Of a stretch of DNA of 64,000 nucleotides, positions 1 to 7,598 are shown piece after piece. Positions within the stretch are counted from its first letter, which is position 1. Every line of letters begins with the position of its first letter. Under the pieces are notes generated by a model. The model was given only the letters and a program-made list of their open reading frames with translations, searched no databases and was not told where the DNA came from. This DNA is from Streptomyces composti (GTDB lineage: Bacteria > Actinomycetota > Actinomycetes > Streptomycetales > Streptomycetaceae), in contig NZ_JAATEM010000036.1 of NCBI RefSeq assembly GCF_012034205.1, positions 1 to 64,000 on the forward strand, written 5' to 3'. The translations under genes were made by a program, and so were the position numbers.

Positions 1-220
1 GGTGTCGTGCTCGCGCATCCACGTTATGCAGACCTGCCGCCCGCGAACTGTCCGGCATTGCGCCGGACCGGACGGTGGCCGGACCTCTGATCAGCGTCTC
101 CGACGGACACCTCCCGGGCCCGGTGACACCACCCCCCAGGTCATCCCATCGACAGGGGGACACAGTCATGCCGGGCCCGGAGGCCAGCGGCCCTCTTGCA
201 GGACCGCGAAAAAGATAACG
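1..220. other. left edge: no recognisable gene, one aborted start
   Basis: No gene could be recognised here. On the plus strand an AGGGGGA ribosome-binding-like sequence at 154-160 precedes an ATG at 168, which opens only 16 codons (MPGPEASGPLAGPRKR) before TAA at 216-218. That arrangement looks like the head of a gene whose body is missing. The lost body would lie exactly where the decayed glucosidase fragment begins on the other strand, so a deletion junction near 200-220 is plausible but is inference. Confidence 0.3.
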
Positions 221-392
221 GGGGTGGTGTCTGGCGAGGATGCGGCGGGCGAGACCGGACAGACGTCCAGGCGGTCGGTCGCGGGATCGGTCAGGACGAG
301 TTCGTCGACGGGGAGGGTGTCCCGCAGGCGGGCGACGCCGTCGACGAGTTCGGGGGTGCAGGCCGAACCGCCGCCGACCGTGGTGCGTTCAT
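221..392 (-). pseudogene. remnant of GH4 6-phospho-beta-glucosidase N-terminus
   Basis: Read on the minus strand in pieces, this stretch gives GGGSACTPELVDGVARLRDT, then LPVDELVLTDPATDRLDV, then in another frame GLARRILARHHP. That is the N-terminal NAD-binding segment typical of family-4 glycosidases (usually VVGGGSTYTPEL... at the start). One base is missing between the start codon (390-392) and the glycine-rich loop. Another is missing after RLDV (near 262), so it cannot be translated as one protein, and homology stops at about 221. A ribosome-binding-like GAAGGGACG precedes the ATG. It sits directly downstream of a ROK repressor, the usual Streptomyces arrangement for such sugar genes. The assignment is from recalled family sequence. 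Confidence 0.72.
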
Positions 393-483
393 CGTCGTCC
401 CTTCACTCCGGTGAGTGTGACGCCTCGGCGAACGCCTTCTGGGCGAGGAGGGTGGTGCGGGAGCCGGGGGGAGAGACGGGGTG

Positions 484-1713
484 TCAGCGGGAGGTGTCGA
501 AGACTTCGGCACGGGTCGTGGCCAGGGCGCTCTCCAGGGCGCCGCGCAGCACGGGGTGCTCCCGGACGTCGCCGGTGACCAGCCGCGGGCGGGAGGCGGC
601 CAGCTCCTCCAGCTCGGCCTGGACGAGGGCGCGCAGGGCTTCGCCGCCGGAGGTGAGACCGGTGCCGCTCAGGACGACGAGTTCGGGGTCGAGGACGGAG
701 ACGAGGGAGGCGAGCCCGGTGGCGAGCCGGGTCGCGTAGGTGGTCAGCAGGGCGCGGTGGCGTTCGTCCCGCTCGGCGGCGACGGCGGCGCGTTCCAGCA
801 GGGCGGCGGCCACCTCGGTGCAGTGGCCCCGGGGGATGTCGGCGATGCCCAGCTCGCGGGCCAGCTCCGCAACCGCCTGGGCGCCTGCCAGCTCCTGGAA
901 GCCGCCGCTGCCGGCCCTGGTGACCCGGCGGACCAGCGGGGTGCCCGGCACCGGCAGGAAGCCGAGCTCGCCGGCGCCGCCGGTGTGGCCGCGGTGCAGC
1001 CGCCCGCCGATGACCAGGGCGGCGCCCAGGCTTTCCTGGTTCCACAGCAGTACGAAGTCCTCGTGGCCGCGGGCGGCGCCCAGCCGCTGCTCGGCGACGG
1101 CGACCAGGTTGACGTCGTTCTCGTACGCGAACGGCATGGGCAGTGCGGCGGCCAGCTCCTCCAGCAGCGTCGGAGAGTGCCAGCCGGGCAGGTGGGAGGC
1201 GTGGCGCAGGCGCCCGGTGTTCGGGTCGAAGGCGCCCGGGGTGCCGATGACCAGGCGGTGGATGTCCGACTGGGACAGTCCCGCCTCCTTCACCGCGCCG
1301 TCCAGGGCGTCGGTGACCTGCCGCACGACCGGGACGGCGGGCCGGCGGCCGGGAGTGGGCAGCTCGTACCGGCCGACGGTGCGTCCGGTGATGTCGGCGA
1401 CGGCCGCCAGGATCCGCTCGGGGGTGACGTCGAGTCCGGCGGCGTGTCCGGCGGCGGGGTTGACCTCGTAGAGCTGGGCGCCGGGTCCGGGCCGCCCTGC
1501 GGTGGTGCCGGTGGCGAGCACCAGTCCGGCCGCCTCCAGGCGGGCCAGGAGCTGGGAGGCGGTGGGCTTGGACAGGCCGGTGAGCTTGCCGATCCGGGTG
1601 CGGGACAGCGGGCCGTGCTCAAGGAGCAGGTCCAGGGCCGTGCGGTCGTTCATGGCACGCAGGACGCGCGGGGTGCCCGGCGTGCCGGCGGTTCCTGCCA
1701 CGGGGTACGACAC
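484..1713 (-). CDS. ROK family transcriptional regulator
   Basis: A 409-residue sugar-responsive repressor. Residues about 20-75 form a winged helix-turn-helix (LSRTRIGKLTGLSKPTASQL). The rest is a ROK sugar-kinase-like fold with the phosphate-loop-like GLDVTPERILAAVADITG and the acidic ENDVNLVAVAEQRLG segment. The cysteine zinc motif usual in ROK proteins (CxCGxxGCxE) is absent: the corresponding region reads RVTRAGSGGFQELAG. It is transcribed toward the adjacent decayed GH4 glucosidase, presumably its former target. A perfect AGGAAAGTTTCCT palindrome 61-73 nt before the start is a likely autoregulatory operator. A ligand cannot be inferred, but a phospho-disaccharide or chito/cello-sugar is likely. 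Confidence 0.88.
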   Translation of the reverse strand: MSYPVAGTAGTPGTPRVLRAMNDRTALDLLLEHGPLSRTRIGKLTGLSKPTASQLLARLEAAGLVLATGTTAGRPGPGAQLYEVNPAAGHAAGLDVTPERILAAVADITGRTVGRYELPTPGRRPAVPVVRQVTDALDGAVKEAGLSQSDIHRLVIGTPGAFDPNTGRLRHASHLPGWHSPTLLEELAAALPMPFAYENDVNLVAVAEQRLGAARGHEDFVLLWNQESLGAALVIGGRLHRGHTGGAGELGFLPVPGTPLVRRVTRAGSGGFQELAGAQAVAELARELGIADIPRGHCTEVAAALLERAAVAAERDERHRALLTTYATRLATGLASLVSVLDPELVVLSGTGLTSGGEALRALVQAELEELAASRPRLVTGDVREHPVLRGALESALATTRAEVFDTSR

Positions 1714-1773
1714 CTGCCTCTCCTCGGCGCCCAGCTTCTCGACGACCGGTGCCGGCCGCCCGACGGTACTGTT

Positions 1774-1786
1774 AGGAAAGTTTCCT
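1774..1786. promoter_or_regulatory. candidate ROK operator
   Basis: AGGAAAGTTTCCT is a perfect 6-1-6 palindrome upstream of the ROK gene. It resembles the AGGAAA-N-TTTCCT operator I recall for the Streptomyces chitosanase repressor CsnR and related ROK proteins. Autoregulation is inferred. Confidence 0.6.
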
Positions 1787-1910
1787 GTCAGGTGCAGGGA
1801 ACGTACGCCCGCCGGAGAACGGGCGTCAAGGGGAGCGACGAGAGGGCCGGAAGAGGGCGGGAAGAAGGCGGGGGGAGGAGGCGGGAACGGCCGGGAAGAG
1901 CGAGGGTGTG

Positions 1911-1954
1911 CGAGCAGGGCGGCCCCCGGTGGTCACCGGGCGCCGCCCTGCTCG
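1911..1954 (-). terminator. hairpin downstream of MscS gene
   Basis: CGAGCAGGGCGGC at 1911-1923 pairs with GCCGCCCTGCTCG at 1942-1954, with a further CCGGTG/CACCGG pair inside. It starts 14 nt past the MscS stop and has no clear U-tract. Confidence 0.55.
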
Positions 1955-1967
1955 CATGCCGTGCCGG

Positions 1968-3086
1968 CTACTTCGTGGTGCTCGGCGGGGTCAGCGGGGA
2001 GGCCGCGACCGACTGCGGGGAGACCGAGCTGGCGTACGCCGACGGCGGGGCGACGGAGGCCGCCGGGTCGGGGCCCGGGGCCGGGTCCTCCGGGGTGGTG
2101 GCGCCGCCCACGATGCGGATGCCGGCGGCGTCGAAGGCCCGCTTGATGCGCCAGCGCAGCTCGCGCTCCACGGAGAGGGACTTGCCCGGCATGGTCTTCG
2201 CCGAGACGCGGACCACCATCGAGTCCAGCAGCACCGAGTCCAGGCCGAGGACCTCCACCGGGCTCCACAGGAGCTCGTTCCAGGGCTCTTCCTTGTTCAT
2301 CTTCTCGGCGACCTCGACCAGCGTGGCCTTCACCCGGTCCAGGTCCTCGTCGGCGCGGACGGTGACGTCGACGTTGGCGGTCGCCCAGCCCTGGGAGCGG
2401 TTGCCTATCCGCTTCACCTCGCCGTTGCGGACGTACCAGATCTCACCGCTGTCGCCGCGCAGCTTGGTCACCCGCAGCCCCACCTCGATGACCTCGCCGG
2501 AGGCCACGCCCGCGTCGATGGTGTCGCCGACGCCGTACTGGTCCTCCAGGATCATGAAGACACCGGAGAGGAAGTCCGTCACCAGGTTGCGGGCGCCGAA
2601 ACCGATGGCCACACCGGCCACACCGGCCGAGGCGAGCAGCGGGGCGAGGTTGATCTGGAAGGTGCCGAGCACCATCAGCGCGGCCGTGCCCATGATCAGG
2701 AAGGACGCGACCGAGCGCAGCACCGAGCCGATCGCCGCCGAGCGCTGGCGGCGCCGCTCGGCGTTGACCAGGAGCCCGCCGAGCCCGGAGCCGTCCACCG
2801 TGTTGCCGGTGCGGGACATCCGCTCGATCAGCTTGGTGATGGCTCTGCGCACCACCACCCGCAGCACCGCGGCGATCACCACGATCAGCAGCACCCGCAG
2901 ACCGATCGCCAGCCACGTCGACCAGTTCTCCTCCACCCAGCCGGCGGCGTTGGTGGCGCTCTCCTGGGCGTCCCGGAGCGAGGGCACCGTCGGTGTCTCG
3001 GCCTCCGAAGGGGTCGGCGAGGGACTCACGGCCGCCAGGGCGACGTCCGCAACGGGCAAGGACACGGCAGGTACCTCCAGGTGCAC
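1968..3086 (-). CDS. MscS-type mechanosensitive ion channel
   Basis: A 372-residue small-conductance mechanosensitive channel, which opens under membrane tension to release solutes after osmotic downshift. It has one hydrophobic helix at about residues 58-80 (WLAIGLRVLLIVVIAAVLRV) and another around 125-150. The signature pore helix and beta domain follow: APLLASAGVAGVAIGFGARN, then the ILEDQYGVGDTI segment that begins the cytoplasmic Sm-fold. The C-terminus is Pro/Ala/Ser rich and probably disordered. The GTG start has GGGGGCAG upstream; a second in-frame GTG eight codons in is possible. It is monocistronic, divergent from the HNH gene, and ends at a strong hairpin. Confidence 0.9.
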   Translation of the reverse strand: MHLEVPAVSLPVADVALAAVSPSPTPSEAETPTVPSLRDAQESATNAAGWVEENWSTWLAIGLRVLLIVVIAAVLRVVVRRAITKLIERMSRTGNTVDGSGLGGLLVNAERRRQRSAAIGSVLRSVASFLIMGTAALMVLGTFQINLAPLLASAGVAGVAIGFGARNLVTDFLSGVFMILEDQYGVGDTIDAGVASGEVIEVGLRVTKLRGDSGEIWYVRNGEVKRIGNRSQGWATANVDVTVRADEDLDRVKATLVEVAEKMNKEEPWNELLWSPVEVLGLDSVLLDSMVVRVSAKTMPGKSLSVERELRWRIKRAFDAAGIRIVGGATTPEDPAPGPDPAASVAPPSAYASSVSPQSVAASPLTPPSTTK

Positions 3087-3399
3087 GCTCTGCCCCCGGT
3101 GCGCAAACCACGGTCACGTCGGTTCGGCAAGGTCGCGCCGATCACGAAAGGGTCACCGGTACGGCAGAACCACCACACTATCGGGGCATTGTGAAGACCC
3201 GGGACGGCTTCGTGAAGAAGTAATGGCCCTCACCTGCGCTTGAACCGGCCATGATCCGGGGGAAGACACTCCTGTGTGGTCGAAAACACTCCCAGCCCGT
3301 TACCGGGACATGGTGGCGCGTTCACCTGGCATGAGAGGAAACTGACTACGAAATCGTCCCGGCGCGAGCCACGCGCCGCCGGCGTACAAGGAGGCATCC
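3087..3399. other. divergent intergenic region MscS/HNH
   Basis: No gene is seen in these 313 bases. They must carry the promoters of the divergent MscS and HNH genes. A relatively A/T-rich part runs from about 3170 to 3360. The only clear element is the AAGGAGG Shine-Dalgarno at 3388-3394. Confidence 0.5.
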
Positions 3400-3936
3400 G
3401 TGCCGCATGTCCTGGTCCTCAACGCGTCGTACGAGCCACTCGGCGTCGTACCGCTCCGCCGCGCGCTCGTGCTCGTCCTCGAGAACAAGGCCGTCTGCCT
3501 CGAGGAGTCCGGCGCCTATCTGCACAGCGCAACCGTCACCGTCCCCGCACCCAGCGTGGTCCGGCTCAAGCGTTTCGTGCGTGTTCCCTACCGGGGGCCC
3601 GTTCCTCTGACGCGGCGGGCACTGTTCGCCCGTGACGGGGGCCGGTGCATGTACTGCGGTGGCGTCGCAACCAGCGTCGACCACGTCATCCCGCGCAGTC
3701 GTGGGGGCAAGCACGTCTGGGACAACGTGGTGGCCTCCTGCCGCCGCTGCAACCACGTGAAGGCCGACCGGCATCTGCGCGAGCTCGGCTGGCGCCTGCG
3801 CCACAAGCCCGCCCCGCCCACCGGTCTGGCCTGGCGCATCATCGGCACGGGCCATAGGGACCCGCGCTGGCTGCCCTACTTGCAGCCCTACGGCGCGGAC
3901 GACGTCCTGGCCCGGATCGACGGCATCTCAGCCTGA
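3400..3936 (+). CDS. HNH endonuclease
   Basis: A 178-residue protein of the actinobacterial HNH family. The HNH domain spans about residues 72-130: CMYCGG, then SVDHVIPRSRGGKHVWDN, then CRRCNHVKADR. Two CxxC pairs for structural zinc bracket the catalytic DH and the N of the HNH triad. The N-terminus (MPHVLVLNASYEPLGVVPLRRA) is characteristic of this family, whose cellular role is not established. The GTG start at 3400 follows an ideal AAGGAGG five bases upstream. The gene stands alone, and the next gene downstream is convergent. Confidence 0.9.
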   Translation: MPHVLVLNASYEPLGVVPLRRALVLVLENKAVCLEESGAYLHSATVTVPAPSVVRLKRFVRVPYRGPVPLTRRALFARDGGRCMYCGGVATSVDHVIPRSRGGKHVWDNVVASCRRCNHVKADRHLRELGWRLRHKPAPPTGLAWRIIGTGHRDPRWLPYLQPYGADDVLARIDGISA

Positions 3937-4063
3937 CGATCCGGGCCTTCGTGTGTCCGCCGGGGCCCCGCCGAGGGCGATCCGCCCCGGCGGCGGCCGG
4001 TACGCGTGCGCACGGATTCCGTCCAGGCCGTGAACGGCGGAGGCCGCCCGGTGAACGGGCGGC

Positions 4064-6952
4064 TCAGTCCGCCACGGCGTACGCCTCCACCGACCACAGC
4101 GAGTACCCGTACTGCGTGGCCCGTCGCTCGCCCTGGACGCGTACGAAGCGCACCTCGGGTTCGTCCATGCGGAGCGTCTCGCGGCCGCCGCGGCCGTCCT
4201 GCACACGGACCGCCGTGCGCCAGGTGCGGCCGTCCGCCGAGACGTCCACCCGGTACACCGACGGGTACGCGTCCTGCCAGTGCAGCTTCACGCGGCCCAG
4301 CCGCACCGGACGGCCCAGGTCCACCTGCCACCAGGCGCCGTCCTCGGCCGGGGAGGACCAGCGCGTCGCGGGATCGCCGTCGTTCGCCGCCGGGGCGGGG
4401 AAGTCGGGCGTCTCGTCCGCCGAGGAGCTCGCCCGGCCGGTGCGTGCCAGGTCGGGGCCGGCGGTGCGCGGGACGGCGTGCACGGTCAGCGTGCGCCGCA
4501 CCCCGCCGAATCCGAGCCGCACCTCGTAGCGTCCGGCAGGCGTGCCCCGCTCCACGCTCACCTCGACCGGCACCCGCACCGAGGCGCCGCGCGGCACGCT
4601 CACCTCACCCTTGGGCACGCGGACCTCGACGCCCTCGGGCGCCTCGACGGTCAGCCGGCCGCGCACCCCGGCGGGGCGGCGGGAGCCGAGGGTGGCCGTC
4701 AGCCGGCGGCTGCCGCCGATGTCGGTGTCCGCGCGGCCGCCGCCGGACAGGTTGAGGGAGGCGGTGGGCGCGTCCTGGAACCAGGGCACCAGGTGGCGGA
4801 CGCGGCCGCTGCCGGCGCCGGTGACCCGTACCCCGTCCGCCCGCTCGTCCGTGCGCAGCTCGGTCGCGCCGGAGGCGTCCAGCGTCCCCACCCGGCGCCA
4901 GCCCGCGCCGGGCACCCGCACCTCGACCGTCCCCTCGGTGCCGGGCTCGGCCAGCACCGTCACGGCGGACAGCGAACGCGTCCGGGGGAGCCGCAGCTCA
5001 CGTTCGTCGGCGGCACCGCGGGACTGCGCGGGCGGCTCGTGCTCGACCCCGGCCCACTCCCGGTACGTCTCCTGCGCCCGGCTGAGGAAACCGTCCAGCA
5101 CGCCCTCGCCGACGGTGACCCGTGCCGACTCCAGCCGCTCCCGCTGGGTGCCGAGCCGCTGGTACGCCGCCCACGCGCCGGCCGCGTCGCCGGAGTCCTG
5201 TGCGCGGAGCATGTCCAGCGCCGTGAGCCCGGCGTCCCCGTACCGGCGCAACTGCCCGGTCCACGGGGCGGCCTCCGCGCCGATCCCCGCCCCGTCCAGG
5301 CTGCGGGGCAGCTCCCGCAGCTCGCGGAAGGCCGAGCGCAGCCGTTCCTCCGCGCCGGACGCGGAGCGGCCCCGGCCGCCTTCCGCCGAGGTGCGGGCCT
5401 GCCAGTACGCCTTCATCGCCGGGCGCAGATACGCCGCGTCCTCGCCGCCGAGCACCGAGGAGGCCGCGTTGCCCGCCAGGGCCCGCAGCGCCCGTTCGCG
5501 TCGGGCGTCCTGGCCGGCCAGGGCGGCGATCGCGGCCCGCCAGGACTCTTCCGGGCGGTAGCCGCGCGGGTTCCAGGCGAAGTCGGCGGTGGTGAACAGG
5601 GGGATGCGGGAGGCCTCCGGCTGCTCCATGGCGTTGGCGAGCAGGGCGGCCGAGCCGTAGGCGACGGCGGGTTCGCGGCCCCGGTAGGGGCCGAGGAGGA
5701 TGCGGCCCGGCTCGTAGTCGTTGACCGGGTAGTTGTCCATGGTCACCAGCGGGTGCCCGAACACCTCGCGGGCCTCGGCGAGCTCACCGCCGGTGATGGT
5801 GCGCGGCACCACCCCGACCCCGGTCCACGCCACCTCCACCCGCGGGTCCAGCGCCTTCGCCAGCTCCCGCCGGTAGGGGGTGGCACCGTCCTCGTAGTAC
5901 TCGGTCGGCAGGACCGACAGGGCGGCCGCGTCCGGGTGACGTTCCGCCAGATGGCGGGCCACCGCGTCGGCCACGTGCGCCTGGGCGCGGGCGGCGGCCT
6001 CGGGGCCGGAGCCGAAGCGTTCGGCGTCGGCGCGGCAGTGCCACTCGCTGTAGCTGACGTCCTGGAACTGCAGCTGGAAGGCACGGAAGCCCAGCGCCCG
6101 CATCGCGTCCAGCTTGCGGGTGAGCGCCCGCAGGTCCTCGTCGGAGGCGAAGCACATCGCCTGACCGGGGGAGACCGCCCAGCCGAGGGTGACGTGGTTG
6201 CGGCGGGCGCGCTCGGCCAGCTCCCGGAACTCCGCCCGCCGTTGCTGCGGGTAGGGCTCGCGCCAGCGGGCCTGCCGGTAGGGGTCGTGGCCGGGCGCGT
6301 ACAGATAGCGGTTCTGCTTTGTGCGGCCCAGGAAGTCGAGCTGAGTCAGTCGCTGCCGGTGCGTCCACGGGGTGCCGTAGAAGCCCTCCGTGACGCCCCG
6401 CACCGCGGTGGCGGGCCAGTCCCGGATCACGGCGGCGCTGAACCGTCCGTCCGGGCGCAGCAGCTGACGCAGGGTCTGCACCGCGTGGAACTGGCCGTCC
6501 GGGCCCGCCCCGGTGAGCGAGATGCCGTCGCGGCCGACGGTCAGGGCGTAGCCGCCGGAGGGGAGGGCGTGACGCGAGTCGCCGCCGGGGCGCTGAGCGC
6601 CCACCCGCACCACCAGCGCCCCCTTGGGCATCCGTGCGCCGGGCTCGGTGAACCGGCGCGCTCCGGCTTGCCGCAGCAGGGCGCGCAGCGCGTCCAGGGC
6701 GTACGGGTCGGCCGTCCCGTCGACGTGCAGGGCCACCTCGTCGGTCACCGCGACCGGATCGTTGCCGGTGCGCAGGGAGTGCGGGCGCGGCCAGACGGAC
6801 ACATCGGCGGCCTCGGCCGCCCCGGAGGCGGGACGGGGCTCCGTCCGGGGGTCGTCCGCCGGGACGGCGGACACGTCGGGCGCGAGGCCCAGGGTTCCGG
6901 CGACGACGGCGAGCGCGAGGACCGCCGCCCTCTTCCCACGCCGTGGCTGCAC
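4064..6952 (-). CDS. secreted GH84-type beta-N-acetylglucosaminidase with C-terminal discoidin/CBM32 domain
   Basis: A 962-residue secreted enzyme. A signal peptide occupies residues 1-30 (KRAAVLALAVVAGTLGLAPDVSA). Next comes an N-terminal GH20b-like domain (about 50-170), then a GH84 catalytic barrel (about 175-480) recognised from VRGVTEGFYGTPWTHRQRLT and YLYAPGHDPYRQARWREPYP. A helical region follows, then a NEW3-like beta domain (about 740-800) and a C-terminal discoidin/F5-8C domain (about 825-960; DGDPATRWSSPAEDGAWWQV, ending YGYSLWSVEAYAV). It probably removes terminal GlcNAc from glycans or wall polymers. The motif that is usually DD in GH84 reads FQLQFQDVSYSEWHC, so the first catalytic Asp is Gln. 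It is monocistronic. Confidence 0.85.
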   Translation of the reverse strand: MQPRRGKRAAVLALAVVAGTLGLAPDVSAVPADDPRTEPRPASGAAEAADVSVWPRPHSLRTGNDPVAVTDEVALHVDGTADPYALDALRALLRQAGARRFTEPGARMPKGALVVRVGAQRPGGDSRHALPSGGYALTVGRDGISLTGAGPDGQFHAVQTLRQLLRPDGRFSAAVIRDWPATAVRGVTEGFYGTPWTHRQRLTQLDFLGRTKQNRYLYAPGHDPYRQARWREPYPQQRRAEFRELAERARRNHVTLGWAVSPGQAMCFASDEDLRALTRKLDAMRALGFRAFQLQFQDVSYSEWHCRADAERFGSGPEAAARAQAHVADAVARHLAERHPDAAALSVLPTEYYEDGATPYRRELAKALDPRVEVAWTGVGVVPRTITGGELAEAREVFGHPLVTMDNYPVNDYEPGRILLGPYRGREPAVAYGSAALLANAMEQPEASRIPLFTTADFAWNPRGYRPEESWRAAIAALAGQDARRERALRALAGNAASSVLGGEDAAYLRPAMKAYWQARTSAEGGRGRSASGAEERLRSAFRELRELPRSLDGAGIGAEAAPWTGQLRRYGDAGLTALDMLRAQDSGDAAGAWAAYQRLGTQRERLESARVTVGEGVLDGFLSRAQETYREWAGVEHEPPAQSRGAADERELRLPRTRSLSAVTVLAEPGTEGTVEVRVPGAGWRRVGTLDASGATELRTDERADGVRVTGAGSGRVRHLVPWFQDAPTASLNLSGGGRADTDIGGSRRLTATLGSRRPAGVRGRLTVEAPEGVEVRVPKGEVSVPRGASVRVPVEVSVERGTPAGRYEVRLGFGGVRRTLTVHAVPRTAGPDLARTGRASSSADETPDFPAPAANDGDPATRWSSPAEDGAWWQVDLGRPVRLGRVKLHWQDAYPSVYRVDVSADGRTWRTAVRVQDGRGGRETLRMDEPEVRFVRVQGERRATQYGYSLWSVEAYAVAD

Positions 6953-7244
6953 AGCTCCTCCCGGTCGCTCGACAGGCGGTTCGAGCCCACCACCCTTGCG
7001 GTGAACGTGTCAACGAGAGTGGCCGGTGTGCCCGATCTGTCCGAATGCGGGGCGAGTGAGCGGGAACAGAATGTGAGCAGGACCACGTTGGACGGGTTTG
7101 TGCGTCTGGTCTCGCGCCCTCTGGGTAGGGCTGCGGGATAACCCGCACGACCCGACCGGACACACCCGCACATCCGTGCCGAACACTACACACGGCCCGA
7201 GCCGAGCCTCAGGGGCACGGCCGGGCCCGACGAGGAGGCCATCC

Positions 7245-7598
7245 GTGGCTGCACCCGCATACGTACCGTCCCCCGCCCTGTCCAAACCCTGGGCGGAGCA
7301 CACCTCCGCCGCACCCGAGGGCCCCCACGGGGCCGAAGCGGGCGAGGGGCTGCACGCCTGCGTCTTCAGCGCCGAAGGCCCCTGCACCGAGGTCCCCCTG
7401 ACCAGCGAGCCCCCGCTGCCCGACGCCGAACCCCTCACCAGCGAGCCCCCGCTCGCCGACGCCGCCCCGCTGACCAGCGAGTCCGACGCCTTCACGGACA
7501 CCGAGACGGACACCGACCCCTCCGGACTCGACGCCTTCCCGTCCCAGTCCACCGGATTCGACGACGCCTTCCCGGCCCAGTACCGCCCGGAGCCGTAA
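7245..7598 (+). CDS. small acidic repeat protein upstream of malQ
   Basis: A 117-residue protein of unknown function. The GTG start at 7245 follows GAGGAGG at 7232-7238. The sequence is acidic and Pro/Thr/Asp-rich with a three-fold repeat (PLTSEPPLPDAE, PLTSEPPLADAA, PLTSESDAFTDT) and looks unstructured. Its N-terminal half contains two cysteines (LHACVFSAEGPCTEV). There is no signal peptide or membrane segment. Its TAA stop abuts the GTG of malQ with zero spacing, so the two are translationally coupled and probably co-transcribed. A role tied to alpha-glucan metabolism is only inferred from position. Confidence 0.75.
   Translation: MAAPAYVPSPALSKPWAEHTSAAPEGPHGAEAGEGLHACVFSAEGPCTEVPLTSEPPLPDAEPLTSEPPLADAAPLTSESDAFTDTETDTDPSGLDAFPSQSTGFDDAFPAQYRPEP

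Noticed and set aside
481..3243. 920-codon open frame on the plus strand across the ROK and MscS genes
   Set aside because: It is the complement of two well-supported minus-strand genes and has no domain signature; long shadow frames are normal at this GC.
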